Notes under the pieces: model-generated | Database searches by the model: none | What the model was told of the DNA's origin: nothing | Seen by the model: the letters and a program-made list of their open reading frames with translations, nothing else | Translations under genes and position numbers: made by a program | In this document: positions 10,242-19,295 of the stretch, one piece after another | Layout: each line of letters opens with the position of its first letter | Numbering within the stretch: position 1 is the first letter of the stretch | Source: Bacteroidota bacterium | Lineage (GTDB): Bacteria; Bacteroidota; Bacteroidia; AKYH767-A; OLB10 | Reading direction: 5' to 3' | Assembly (NCBI GenBank): GCA_016717325.1 | Contig: JADKFV010000053.1 | Location: 1 to 45,213 of the forward strand | Length of the DNA stretch: 45,213 nucleotides

Positions 10242-11090
10242 TTAATAGTCGACAATGGTGCTGTGTAGTTGTGCCAATGCGGTTTGCAGCTGCTCATCGT
10301 TTGGTGCTATGCCATGCCACTTGTGCGAGCCCATCATAAAATCGACACCGGCACCCATTTCTGTTTTCATAATTATGGCAATGGGCTTTCCGTTTCCACA
10401 AGCTTTTTTGGCATCATTCAAAACGCTGATTACTTCGTCAATATTGTTGCCATTTGCCATATGAAATGTTTGCCAACCGAAGGCATCGAATTTTTGGCGC
10501 ACATCACCTATAGGCAAAACATCTTTTGTGGCACCATCTATTTGTTGGCCATTGAGGTCGATGGTGAGAATAATATTATCGACTTTTTTTGCTGCGGCAT
10601 AAATCACAGATTCCCATATCTGACCTTCTTGCAATTCGCCATCGCCACACAGAACGTATACGGTATGGGTATCGTTATTCATTTTTTTGGCAAGTGCTGC
10701 ACCCACTGCAACCGATATGCCTTGCCCAAGCGAGCCACTTGCAATGCGCACTCCGGGCAAATGTTCGTGCGTGGTGGGATGCCCCTGCAAACGGGAATTT
10801 AATTTTCGGAAAGTACTGAGTTCGCTTATATCGAAAAAACCTGCACGTGCCAGCACACTGTAAAACAGTGGACTTATGTGACCATTTGATAAGAAGAAAA
10901 TATCTTCATTGTTACCATCCATATTGAATGGCTTGGGGGTGTACTCCATCACATTGTTATAGAGTGCAACCATAAATTCGGTGCAGCCCAGCGAGCCACC
11001 GGGATGACCCGATTGCACTGCATGTACCATGCGCACAATGTCGCGTCTTGTTTGTGTAACCAGTTCGGTTAATTGTTCTTTATTTGACAT
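10242..11090 (-). CDS. Transketolase, N-terminal (TPP-binding) subunit
   Basis: The 282-residue product matches the N-terminal half of transketolase, with HPGGSLGCTEF near the start, SNGHISPLFYSVLA, GSLGQGISVAVGAALA, and the thiamine diphosphate/metal motif GDGELQEGQ...NIILTIDLN. Full transketolases exceed 600 residues; this is a complete split-type subunit that needs a C-terminal partner. The partner is normally the next gene, but here the next gene downstream is the VWA protein, so the partner lies elsewhere or is missing. The enzyme moves two-carbon units between sugar phosphates in the cytosolic pentose phosphate pathway. A -7 box (TATCTTTG, 11110-11117) sits just upstream of the ATG. The divergent neighbour is mutS2. 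Confidence 0.93.
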   Translation of the reverse strand: MSNKEQLTELVTQTRRDIVRMVHAVQSGHPGGSLGCTEFMVALYNNVMEYTPKPFNMDGNNEDIFFLSNGHISPLFYSVLARAGFFDISELSTFRKLNSRLQGHPTTHEHLPGVRIASGSLGQGISVAVGAALAKKMNNDTHTVYVLCGDGELQEGQIWESVIYAAAKKVDNIILTIDLNGQQIDGATKDVLPIGDVRQKFDAFGWQTFHMANGNNIDEVISVLNDAKKACGNGKPIAIIMKTEMGAGVDFMMGSHKWHGIAPNDEQLQTALAQLHSTIVDY

Positions 11091-11109
11091 AGAATAATGT
11101 AATATTGCG

Positions 11110-11117
11110 CAAAGATA
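11110..11117 (-). promoter_or_regulatory. Bacteroidota -7 promoter box for the transketolase gene
   Basis: The minus strand reads TATCTTTG, a full match to the TAnnTTTG consensus, 20 bp before the ATG at 11090. No clear TTTG -33 element lies at the usual distance. Confidence 0.45.
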
Positions 11118-11229
11118 TTTTTAATACACAAGTGAGTATATTGTATTTATTAACACTATTTGTTCATAATCAAAACATAAGAATGTTGGCGCGCCCTTTA
11201 TATTTAACTATTTGCAAGGCTTACAGGGT

Positions 11230-13341
11230 ATGGTAATTTTTCCACAACAAAATTTATTGCTGAACGAATTTTTGCAGGTGAAGCAACAAGCGGCCACACA
11301 TAGCCTTATGAATGTGACTGCCGATGCGATACAACAGTTGCTGCCCACATCGGATTTTGAGGCTATGCAAAATGAATTGCAACGTGTGCATCAATTTAAA
11401 ATGATGATAGATAATGGCGATAATTTTCCCGACAGAGATTACACCGACATATCAAAAGACCTGGCTTTGTTGAAAATAGATAACTCGATATTGAGTGCCG
11501 ACCAATGCCTGCGTATACAGCAATGTTTACATGTGGCACAACAAATATTTTCCTTTTTCAAAAACAGGAAAGGAATGTATGAGCCGCTCGAAGAAATAAT
11601 TGGCAACCTGATTTACGATAACAGCATGCAGCTGTGGATAGAAGAAGTATTTGATAGCGAGGGGGTAATAAAATCATCGGCATCGGACGAGTTATATAAA
11701 ATACGAAAAAGCCTTTCGCGAAAAAGAAGCGAGGCCGACAAATTATTTCAAACCATTGTAAACCGCTATCGCAAAGCGGGCTACATAAGCGATACGGAGG
11801 AGAGTATGCGAAACGGACGCAGGGTGATTGCCATAGTCGCTGAGCAAAAACGTAATCTTGGTGGAGTGATCCACGATACTTCTGCCACGGGAAAAACTGC
11901 GTATTTAGAACCCGATGAACTATTGCCAATAAATAATGCCATACTTGGTTTGGAACAGGAAGAGCGCACCGAAATTTTACGAATACTAAAAGAGCTTACC
12001 ACAAAACTCCGTGTAAAATATTTTCACATTGATGCCTACTTCGATATTCAAAAGCAATGCGACTTGCTACGTGCACGTGCCATGTATGCAGCGCAACTTG
12101 GTGCTGTGTTGCCATTGTTGAAAGATGAACCAAGCATCGATATTAAGAATGCTTACCACCCTGTGTTGATTTTGCAAAATAAATTGCAGGGCAAAACCAC
12201 CATTCCGTTTTCATTGTACCTGCGAAATAAAAATCGCATTATGGTAATTAGCGGGCCAAATGCCGGAGGGAAAACAATTTGTATGAAAGCGGTTGCGCTG
12301 CTGCAATTGATGTTGCAGTCGGGTTTTCTTGTGCCTTGCGCTGCACATAGCGAATTTGGTTTTTTCGATAAGCTGTTGGTGGATATTGGCGATTCGCAAA
12401 GTATAGAATATGAGTTGAGTACATACTCATCGCGCCTGCAAAAGATGAATATGTTTTTGCACGAAGCCAATGAGCGCACATTATTCATTATTGATGAATT
12501 TGGTACCGGCACCGACCCAACACTAGGCGGTGCATTGGCCGAAGCTATTTTAGAGAAATTGAATGAACTGAAATCGATAGGGATTATCACCACACATTTT
12601 ATAAACTTGAAAGTGCTTGCAGATAAAACCGAAGGCATCATTAACGGTTGTATGCTTTTCGATCCGGAGAAACTGGAACCGAAATATAAATTGGTAGTAG
12701 GTAAGCCTGGCAGCAGCTATACTTTCTTAGTGGCTGAACGCAGTGGAATGGACAAAGAAATAATAAAGAATGCCGAAAGTAAAGTTTCGAAAAATCATAT
12801 TTTGCTTGAGAATATGTTGCGCGATGTGGAGAATCAAAAACAGGTGATTGATAAAAAGACAAAGAATATTGCACATGCCGAAGAAGCCCTTGACGAAATG
12901 TTGGAGAAGTACGGCAAGCTATCATCGCAAGCTGAACAATCGAAACAAACAATTGATTCGAAAATAAAACAAACGGAATTGAGACTGATAAAACAGTTTG
13001 ACGATAAGGTGATAAAATTTGTAAACGAATGGAAAAACAGTAAAGATAAAAAAGCCGTGTTGGCAAAATACGAGCGCATGCATGGCAAAGAGAAAAGTGA
13101 AATTGCTAAAGTGCAATCGAAAGAGCAACAACGTATACAGCAAGAGTATATAAGCAAATTGAAGCCGGGAGTATTTGTTCACCTTAAGGGCGGTAAAACC
13201 ATAGGCATGATTGATAGCATGGACGATAAAAAAGTGCTGGTAATTTTTAATGGTTTCAAAACACATTGTGATATCAATAATCTTATTCCTATTGAAATGG
13301 AAGATGTGCCGATGGGGGTGAGGAAGAGTTTTAGTTCTTAG
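11230..13341 (+). CDS. mutS2: MutS2-type ATPase lacking the Smr nuclease domain
   Basis: About 703 residues. The lever/clamp region is followed by a MutS-type ATPase: Walker A GPNAGGKT near residue 341, a STYSSRLQ signature-like segment, Walker B TLFIIDEFGTGTDP near residue 417, and the TTHF switch. A coiled coil (about residues 510-650) comes next, and a short basic KOW-like tail (KGGKTIGMIDSM) ends the protein. Canonical MutS2 is near 780 residues and ends in an Smr domain with LD.HG and GTG motifs; none is present. I chose the ATG at 11230; a TTG at 11212 is in frame but weaker. MutS2 proteins act in recombination control or rescue of collided ribosomes. The stop codon lies within the first copy of the 3'-end repeat. 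Confidence 0.88.
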   Translation: MVIFPQQNLLLNEFLQVKQQAATHSLMNVTADAIQQLLPTSDFEAMQNELQRVHQFKMMIDNGDNFPDRDYTDISKDLALLKIDNSILSADQCLRIQQCLHVAQQIFSFFKNRKGMYEPLEEIIGNLIYDNSMQLWIEEVFDSEGVIKSSASDELYKIRKSLSRKRSEADKLFQTIVNRYRKAGYISDTEESMRNGRRVIAIVAEQKRNLGGVIHDTSATGKTAYLEPDELLPINNAILGLEQEERTEILRILKELTTKLRVKYFHIDAYFDIQKQCDLLRARAMYAAQLGAVLPLLKDEPSIDIKNAYHPVLILQNKLQGKTTIPFSLYLRNKNRIMVISGPNAGGKTICMKAVALLQLMLQSGFLVPCAAHSEFGFFDKLLVDIGDSQSIEYELSTYSSRLQKMNMFLHEANERTLFIIDEFGTGTDPTLGGALAEAILEKLNELKSIGIITTHFINLKVLADKTEGIINGCMLFDPEKLEPKYKLVVGKPGSSYTFLVAERSGMDKEIIKNAESKVSKNHILLENMLRDVENQKQVIDKKTKNIAHAEEALDEMLEKYGKLSSQAEQSKQTIDSKIKQTELRLIKQFDDKVIKFVNEWKNSKDKKAVLAKYERMHGKEKSEIAKVQSKEQQRIQQEYISKLKPGVFVHLKGGKTIGMIDSMDDKKVLVIFNGFKTHCDINNLIPIEMEDVPMGVRKSFSS

Positions 13342-13601
13342 TTTTTAGTTACGTTTTCGGAGAACCTAGTTCTTAGTTCTTAGTTACGTTTGCGGAGAGG
13401 ATTGTTCTTCGTTCGTCATTGCGATTTGTCACAGTGAGTATTCTCGAACTGCCAAGCAATCTCTGTGTAGTTATTCATTTCAGAGTCTCTCATGCCTTTG
13501 AAAAAAAAATAAGTGAGGACTCTGAAATTGGCTTAGGATTTTTCTTCGTTTGTCATTGCAAACTGCGAAGCAATCTCTGCGCAATAATGTGTTTCGTTTT
13601 T
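13333..13601. repeat. Composite intergenic repeat after mutS2
   Basis: Parts in order: two copies of a 35-bp unit (13333-13367, 13368-13398) with core AGTTCTTAG...TAGTTACGTTTGCGGAGA; a TCGTCATTGCG...AAGCAATCTCT palindromic-type repeat (13415-13464); a hairpin element with arms ATTTCAGAGTC (13477-13487) and GACTCTGAAAT (13518-13528); and another TTTGTCATTGC...GCGAAGCAATCTCTGCGC unit (13547-13582). The first and third parts recur in the same order next to pepD (38246-38515). The first AGTTCTTAG supplies the last two serines and the stop of mutS2. It lies between convergent genes and may contain the terminators for both. Confidence 0.75.
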
Positions 13602-14576
13602 TTAGTGAGTTATTTTTGGATTCTGTTGGAACTCATTTTTTGATATTCCCAATGCTAATGGAGAGAAAGCGATGCCTAAATGTTTTTGTGCTTTGCAGTT
13701 TGAGTAGAAATTTTTCACACACAATGCTTTGCAATTTGTCAGTGATATTTGGGTTGTACCACCAAGCATAGAGTAAATATCTCCTGCAATTCCGAAGAAT
13801 AACATTATGAATTTTGGCAATGGAACGAGCAAAGCTTTTTTATTATTTTGTTTTAAAAGTTTTCGAAAGAAGTCTTTATAACTAAGGTTTACGTTAGCCA
13901 ATAAATAGCGCTCACCATTTGTTCCATTCTGCATGGCTTTCCATGTGCCATAGGCTACATCTTTTACATGCACAAAATTTTTTCCTCCGGGAGGATAAAA
14001 AATAATTTTTCTGTTCAGTCCCATTTTCATTATCTGCCCCGAACCGGAATCGATATTATCGCCACCAATAATAAATGTGGGATTAACGATGATGATTTCA
14101 ATTTGCGCTTTGTATTTTAGGATACTTTCTTCAGCTTCTTTTTTTGAAATAGCATATTCCGAAGCTGTAAAAGGGTGCTTCATCTCACATGTTTCTGTAC
14201 CGGGGTTTTGGTTACTGCCATAGCCCAATGTGTTTGCACTACTGATAAAAGCAAATTTAGTTGTACCATATTTTATAGCGGCTTTCACTAAGTTTTCAGT
14301 GCTTTCAACATTCACACGCCTGTATAGATTTATATTTCTTTTGTTTTGGTAAGTGAGTGCCGCAGCATGAATTATGTGAGTGCAACCAATCACTGCTTTT
14401 TCGATAAAAGCATTATCGGTAATGTCCCCTTCTATCAGTTCGAGATTTGGGTGTTGTTGTAAGCACGGTTTTCTATCATCGCGAATTGTTGCTCTTACTT
14501 TAATTCCTTTTTGCAATAATAGTTTTATGATATTGTGCGCAAGCATTCCGTTTGCACCTGTAATAAGAACATTCAT
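13602..14576 (-). CDS. NAD-dependent epimerase/dehydratase (extended SDR)
   Basis: The 324-residue protein has an N-terminal Rossmann motif, ITGANGMLA (the last glycine of GxxGxxG is alanine), HAAAL, a serine in SSANTLGYG, and the catalytic YAISK pair (Tyr-x-x-x-Lys). The arrangement fits extended SDRs related to 3-beta-hydroxysteroid dehydrogenase and dihydroflavonol reductase. These oxidise, reduce or epimerise a hydroxyl on a small substrate; the substrate here is unknown. The start overlaps the stop of the upstream SDR gene as TAATG, which suggests coupled translation in one operon. Confidence 0.88.
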   Translation of the reverse strand: MNVLITGANGMLAHNIIKLLLQKGIKVRATIRDDRKPCLQQHPNLELIEGDITDNAFIEKAVIGCTHIIHAAALTYQNKRNINLYRRVNVESTENLVKAAIKYGTTKFAFISSANTLGYGSNQNPGTETCEMKHPFTASEYAISKKEAEESILKYKAQIEIIIVNPTFIIGGDNIDSGSGQIMKMGLNRKIIFYPPGGKNFVHVKDVAYGTWKAMQNGTNGERYLLANVNLSYKDFFRKLLKQNNKKALLVPLPKFIMLFFGIAGDIYSMLGGTTQISLTNCKALCVKNFYSNCKAQKHLGIAFSPLALGISKNEFQQNPKITH

Positions 14577-15379
14577 TACGTGGCAATTATTTTTTCGAGT
14601 AACAATTCTTTTTTAACGGCACGTGTCATAAGTGGGAGTCGTATCCAGATAGGAATTATTTTCATCAGCAACCACGAAAGCCCATTGCCAAAGTTTAGCA
14701 TGATCATATCATCTCTTTTCAATAATTGCCTGATGGAGATTGCCGCAACTTTGTCGGGTGATAGAAGTCCAATTTTTGCAAGTGCGCCATGATTTGTAAT
14801 TCTTTTAATCACTTCTTCGTTTGTTTTCATAGGGCCGGGATTAACAACACTTACAAATACGTTTGTGTCTTTTAATTCCTGATTGAGGCCACGTGTGAAA
14901 TGATGCACAAATGCCTTTGATGCCGGATAAACGGTTTTATAACCAATAGGACTAAATGCGGCCATGCTCGAAACATTTAGGATATATGATTTTGGGCTTA
15001 GCAAAAGATTGGGTAACAATGCCCGCGTTATCAGAGTCAGGGCCAAAACATTTAGTTGAATTATTTTACTCAGATAACTTATGTCGGCATCAATAAATTC
15101 TTTACTACCGCCTATACCCGCATTATTGATGAGCATAAAAATTTTGAAATTTGCATTTGCCCATTTTGTCATTTCAATCACATTATGTTCGAGTGTTAAA
15201 TCTGTTTCATGAATCTGCACATCGATATCGCTTGTATTTATTTCCGAAATTATTTCGCGCAGTCCTTCATTTGGCAAGCCAACTAAAATGAGGTTGATGT
15301 TTAGTTTCGATAATTCGAGTGCGAATGATTTACCTAAACCTTTACTGGCTCCGGTAATCAGAGCATATTCTTTTTCCAT
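14576..15379 (-). CDS. Short-chain dehydrogenase/reductase (classical SDR)
   Basis: The 267-residue protein shows the classical SDR order: cofactor motif TGASKGLG near residue 9, LINNAG, the catalytic serine in NVSSMAAF, YPASK as Tyr-x-x-x-Lys, and PGPMKTNE after it. A hydrophobic C-terminal segment (LSWLLMKIIPIWIRL) suggests membrane association, as in reductases that act on lipid or ketoacyl substrates. It starts 13 bp after the stop of the DUF6134-like gene and overlaps the epimerase start by one base. The substrate cannot be told from sequence; a role in lipid or cell-envelope metabolism is an inference. Confidence 0.9.
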   Translation of the reverse strand: MEKEYALITGASKGLGKSFALELSKLNINLILVGLPNEGLREIISEINTSDIDVQIHETDLTLEHNVIEMTKWANANFKIFMLINNAGIGGSKEFIDADISYLSKIIQLNVLALTLITRALLPNLLLSPKSYILNVSSMAAFSPIGYKTVYPASKAFVHHFTRGLNQELKDTNVFVSVVNPGPMKTNEEVIKRITNHGALAKIGLLSPDKVAAISIRQLLKRDDMIMLNFGNGLSWLLMKIIPIWIRLPLMTRAVKKELLLEKIIAT

Positions 15380-15392
15380 TTATTTTTTCTTT

Positions 15393-16046
15393 TTAGTTTT
15401 CGCGTACAAATTTTAAATCACCCCAGGTAGTATTCGAAAAAACCGACATTAATTTTGGCCCGGCATATTTGTAGGTTGTGGTGGTACCATTAGGCAATTG
15501 CATTTCGTAAGTGTTTTGTTTACTGCTCACCATTGTTATAAATTGCTGATAGCTTTCGGAATAAACAACAGTTTCGTTTACAGGCTCATTGAAATACAGT
15601 GAACAAATGGTAGCGGTTATCCGCTCACTTGTGCCACCTGTGGGTTTATTATCGCTGTTGAAAAAATATGTGTCACCTTGAATAACAACGGTGTTTTTTG
15701 CTTTTTGTACATCATTTACCTCGCGGGTGTGTACCGATGAAATGAGCAAATCTTTTGTAAAAACATCTTTTATCGATTCTTCAATTTTTAATTCTATTAT
15801 CAAATTTATTTTTACCTCAGAATGAATAGCGTATGTAGTGATTTGATGGTTGGTTATTTTTTCAGCTATCAATGTTCCTACTTTTTTCGAACCAAAGTAT
15901 ACCCCAAAAATGGCCTGAGAATATTGACATCCCTTGATTGCTGAATTTTCTTTGACTGAAGTTGTAGTCGTGTTTTTTATGCTTTGTCCATGTATACAGC
16001 CTGAGCCAGATATTAGTAAAATGATTGCTGCCAATGTAAATCTCAT
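15393..16046 (-). CDS. DUF6134-like exported protein, probable lipoprotein
   Basis: The product has about 217 residues from the ATG at 16046. An alternative start at 16085 adds 13 polar residues before the signal peptide and is less likely. The N-terminus MRFTLAAIILLISGSGC fits a signal peptide with a loose lipobox ending in cysteine. The mature part contains GVYFGSKKVGTL, IHSEVKIN and EVNDVQKAKNTVV, a beta-barrel-like pattern I associate with DUF6134, a family of unknown function. It is the first gene of the operon with the SDR and epimerase. That pairing with two redox enzymes may point to a lipid-related job, but this is only an inference from context. Confidence 0.65.
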   Translation of the reverse strand: MRFTLAAIILLISGSGCIHGQSIKNTTTTSVKENSAIKGCQYSQAIFGVYFGSKKVGTLIAEKITNHQITTYAIHSEVKINLIIELKIEESIKDVFTKDLLISSVHTREVNDVQKAKNTVVIQGDTYFFNSDNKPTGGTSERITATICSLYFNEPVNETVVYSESYQQFITMVSSKQNTYEMQLPNGTTTTYKYAGPKLMSVFSNTTWGDLKFVREN

Positions 16047-16085
16047 ATGTTTGAATTTGTATTCGTTATAGGTATGACAACCCAT

Positions 16086-16531
16086 AATTGATATACCCCT
16101 ATGAGCAAAAAGAAATATTTTTTACGGTATTCCATTAACGGTAATGAATGCCGAATATTTATTTTGGCCGCATAGCCTCAAAGTATTTGTTTGAGTCAGT
16201 CAATCATTGCCGTCAGATTTATACCGAAACAACTTAGGTTTTGGAAAAGAAGTTATTGAAGTTGTTCGGCATTACTAAGAGTACTTTATATTTTCATTCG
16301 AAAATCTAACTACTCTTAGTATATCTGAATGCTTAATCGTTTGGCGTAAGTCTCTATCCAATTTATTTTGCTCAATTGTGTGAATGAAAAACTAAATCAA
16401 ATAATTTTTCAGTAACAGGTTTTATAAAACACCAATGTATGTGAAATGAAAATTATTCCATCTTTGTGATGCCTTCCTTCCGTGATTAATTAAAGTGGAA
16501 ATTAAGGTACGTAAATTCAATTATTATTTCT
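16086..16531. other. Divergent intergenic region between the DUF6134 operon and the GH3 gene
   Basis: No gene is visible in 446 bp. It must hold the promoters for both flanking units. It contains a perfect 11-bp inverted repeat with a 27-nt gap (16273-16321) and a one-mismatch -7 box (CATCTTTG, 16459-16466) facing the GH3 gene. Confidence 0.6.
16273..16321. promoter_or_regulatory. Separated 11-bp inverted repeat, possible operator
   Basis: TACTAAGAGTA (16273-16283) and TACTCTTAGTA (16311-16321) are perfect inverted copies with 27 bp between them. The centre-to-centre distance is 38 bp. No T run follows, so it is not an obvious terminator. The position between divergent genes fits a dimeric regulator binding two sites, but this is inferred. 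Confidence 0.4.
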
Positions 16532-19179
16532 ATGAATAAATTACTGATATACTTTATAGTTTTTATTTTTTGTTATTCGGCAAAAGGCCAATCGCAAGTG
16601 CCTTACAAAAATGCTAGTCTACCGGTAGAAGAACGTGTTCGCAGTTTGTTAAGTCGTATGACGGCAGAAGAAAAATTCAGGCAATTATTTATGATTGCAC
16701 ATGATGTTGAATTTGATTCGGTAAAGTATGGTAATGGAATTTTCGGATTGGAACTCAGCGCGGGTAAACAAAACAACGCAGGTGCCGAACAAATGATAAA
16801 AAATAATTCTTCGTTGGCAGCCGATGAAATGAGAAATAATATAAATGCTATTCAAAAATTTCTTGTGGAGCAAAGCCGCCTTGGAATCCCGGCAATATTT
16901 TTTGGTGAGGCGCTTCATGGTGTTGTTGCAAAAGGCGCTACAGCTTTTCCACAATCTATTGCATTGGCCGCCACTTTCGATACTGCGCTTGTGCATGAAG
17001 TAGCAAGTGCTATTGCTTTGGAAACACAAGAGAGAGGTTTGCGACAAATACTTTCTCCGGTTATAAATCTCGCCAGCGATGTTAGGTGGGGAAGGGTAGA
17101 AGAAACTTATGGCGAAGATCCATTTCTAAGTTCCGAAATGGCTGTGGCATTTGTTGTTCCTTTTGAGAAGAAAAATATTGTTACTACTCCCAAACATTTT
17201 GTAGCCAATGTTGGTGATGGAGGTCGCGATAGCTATCCCATTCATATTGATGAACGAACATTAAACCAAAATGATTTTGCTCCGTTTAAAGCTGCGTTTA
17301 TGCGTGGCGGTTCACGGTCGGTGATGAGCAGTTACAACTCGCTCAATGGTGAGGCGTGTAGTATGAATAATTATTTGCTCAACAAAAAATTAAAACAAGA
17401 ATGGAAATTTAATGGTTTTGTAATTTCCGATGCCGGTGCTGTTGGGGGGGCGCAAATGTGTTGCACAATACTTCGAAAGATTATCCCACCTCGGGAAAGC
17501 TAGCAATTGAAAACGGCCTTGATGTTATTTTTCAAACATCTATCAACCATGATACATTGTTCAATAAATACTTTCTTGATGGCAGCATGGATAGAGCAGT
17601 AATTGATTCGGCAGTGGCACGTGTGCTGAAAATAAAATTCGAGCTTGGATTATTCGAACAGCCTTATGCACCGCCTGTAAATGTTGATTATAGCAAACAT
17701 GTGCAATTGGCAAAGAAGGCAGCAGTTGAAAGCATTGTGTTGTTGAAAAATGATAATGCCACATTGCCGTTGAATAAGAAAATAAAATCAATCGCAGTGA
17801 TTGGAGCTGATGCAATGGAGTGCAGGTTGGGTGGCTATAGCGATGAGGGAAATATTAAAGTAAATATATTGGACGGTATAAAAAATGAAGTAGGAAAGAC
17901 TGCAGAAATATATTTTGCCGAAGGTGTTGGCCGCAATCAGAACTTATTTGCATGCATCGATAAAAAATATTTAAAAACAAATGATGGCGAATCGGGTATA
18001 CATGCCGAGTATTTTGGTAATATCAATTTTTCGGGGGCACCATTATTTCAACGTAACGAAAGTCAATTAAATTTTCATTACACTTTTTATTCGCCCAACG
18101 AAAAAATTTCTGCTGACTTTTTTTCTGCTAAATTTACTACAAAGCTATCCGCTCCTAAAACCGGAATTTATAAAATAGGTTTAGAGGGTAATGACGGATA
18201 CCGAATGTACATCGACAATAAATTGGTGATTGATAGGTGGTCAAAAATTTCGTATCACCAACAAGTGATAGATTTTAACTTTACTGCAGGAAAATCTTAT
18301 GATATAAAAATAGAATTTTATGAACCTGCCGGCAATTCAGAATTAAAACTTATTTGGAATGTGGAATCGCAAGACGATGCTAATATAAAGATGGCCCAGG
18401 CAATTGAAGTTGCAAAGAAAAGCGATGTAATAATAGTAGTGGCTGGAATTGATGAAGGAGAATTTCTTGATAGAGATAAGTTGCATTTACCCGGCAAGCA
18501 AGAGGAGCAAATAAGTCGTTTATCCTCCTTAGGAAAACCTGTTGTGGTATTGCTCGTAGGTGGAAGTGCCATTACAATGGACGCATGGCTCGATAGTGTA
18601 GATGCAGTAATGGATATATGGTATGGCGGTGAGCAAAGTGGAAATGCCGTTGCAGCAATATTATTTGGCGACCATAATCCAAGTGGCAAACTGCCAGTAA
18701 CATTTCCAATGTGGGAAGGTCAATTGCCTCTTGTCTACAATCATGAACCTACAGGCCGTGGCGATGATTATATAAACTCTACTGGCTTGCCTTTATTTCC
18801 TTTTGGATATGGATTGAGTTACACGACTTTCGAATACAGCGATATGGAAATTCAAAAACCCATGCTCACAAAAAATGATAGTACAACAGTTACGTTCACA
18901 TTAAAAAATACAGGCAAGTACGATGGTGCCGAAGTAGTACAATTATATATGAATCAACCGGTAAGCAAATTGACGCGGCCTGTGCTCGAACTTAAAGGGT
19001 TTAAAAAAGTGTTTTTAAAGGCGGGACAAACGACTAAAGTTACCATGCCAATAACCCGCGAAATGTTTAAGCAATTTAATAATCAGAATGAAGAAATTGT
19101 TGAGGCTGCGAAATACAAAATAATGATTGGTGCTTCGTCAAGAGATTTGAAATTGAAGGGGGTGATTGTGGTGGAGTAG
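16532..19179 (+). CDS. Secreted GH3 beta-glucosidase/beta-xylosidase with PA14 insert (one frameshift)
   Basis: Corrected length is about 882 residues. A signal peptide ends near SAKGQ. The GH3 N-domain shows RMTAEEK, ALHGVV, PKHFVAN and the nucleophile segment FVISDAGAVGG (Asp as in SDWG/SDCGA). The C-domain begins after AVESIVLLKNDNATLPL and carries a PA14 insert (HAEYFGN to LKLIWNV), then YGGEQSGNAVAAILFGD and the Fn3-like tail AEVVQLYMNQP and ELKGFKKV. A frameshift lies in a G7 run (17444-17450); eight or five Gs restore the frame. The enzyme removes terminal beta-glucose or xylose from plant-type glycans outside the membrane or in the periplasm. No T9SS tail is present. Its last 45 codons recur at 20136-20270. 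Confidence 0.92.
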
Positions 19180-19209
19180 GTGTGTGCGCATTTAAATACC
19201 AACCGCGTA

Positions 19210-19248
19210 TTTAGATTAGACAACTTTTAAAAAGTTGTCTAATCTAAA
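19210..19248. terminator. 39-bp perfect palindrome between convergent genes
   Basis: Two 19-bp arms (19210-19228 and 19230-19248) with one central base form a complete palindrome, TTTAGATTAGACAACTTTT and its complement. It lies 30 bp after the GH3 stop and 48 bp before the transposase stop. A/T-rich ends make it suitable as a bidirectional terminator. RAYT transposases act on palindromic repeats, so it could also be a transposase-linked element. Confidence 0.6.
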
Positions 19249-19295
19249 GCTGTGTATGCGTAGCCAAATATCTTGTCATCAAAATCTATACGTTG

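Noticed and set aside
10269..10802. A 177-residue + strand frame opposite the transketolase gene
   Set aside because: It lies wholly inside a clearly conserved enzyme on the other strand, is cysteine- and histidine-rich by chance, and matches nothing.
16086..16531. A small regulatory RNA or riboswitch upstream of the GH3 gene
   Set aside because: I could find only the separated inverted repeat and no stacked helices or T run that would support a structured RNA.
17440..17460. Programmed ribosomal frameshift in the GH3 gene
   Set aside because: A G7 run could slip, but no stimulatory structure is evident, the family has no such event, and about a dozen other genes here have similar breaks, so sequencing error is simpler.
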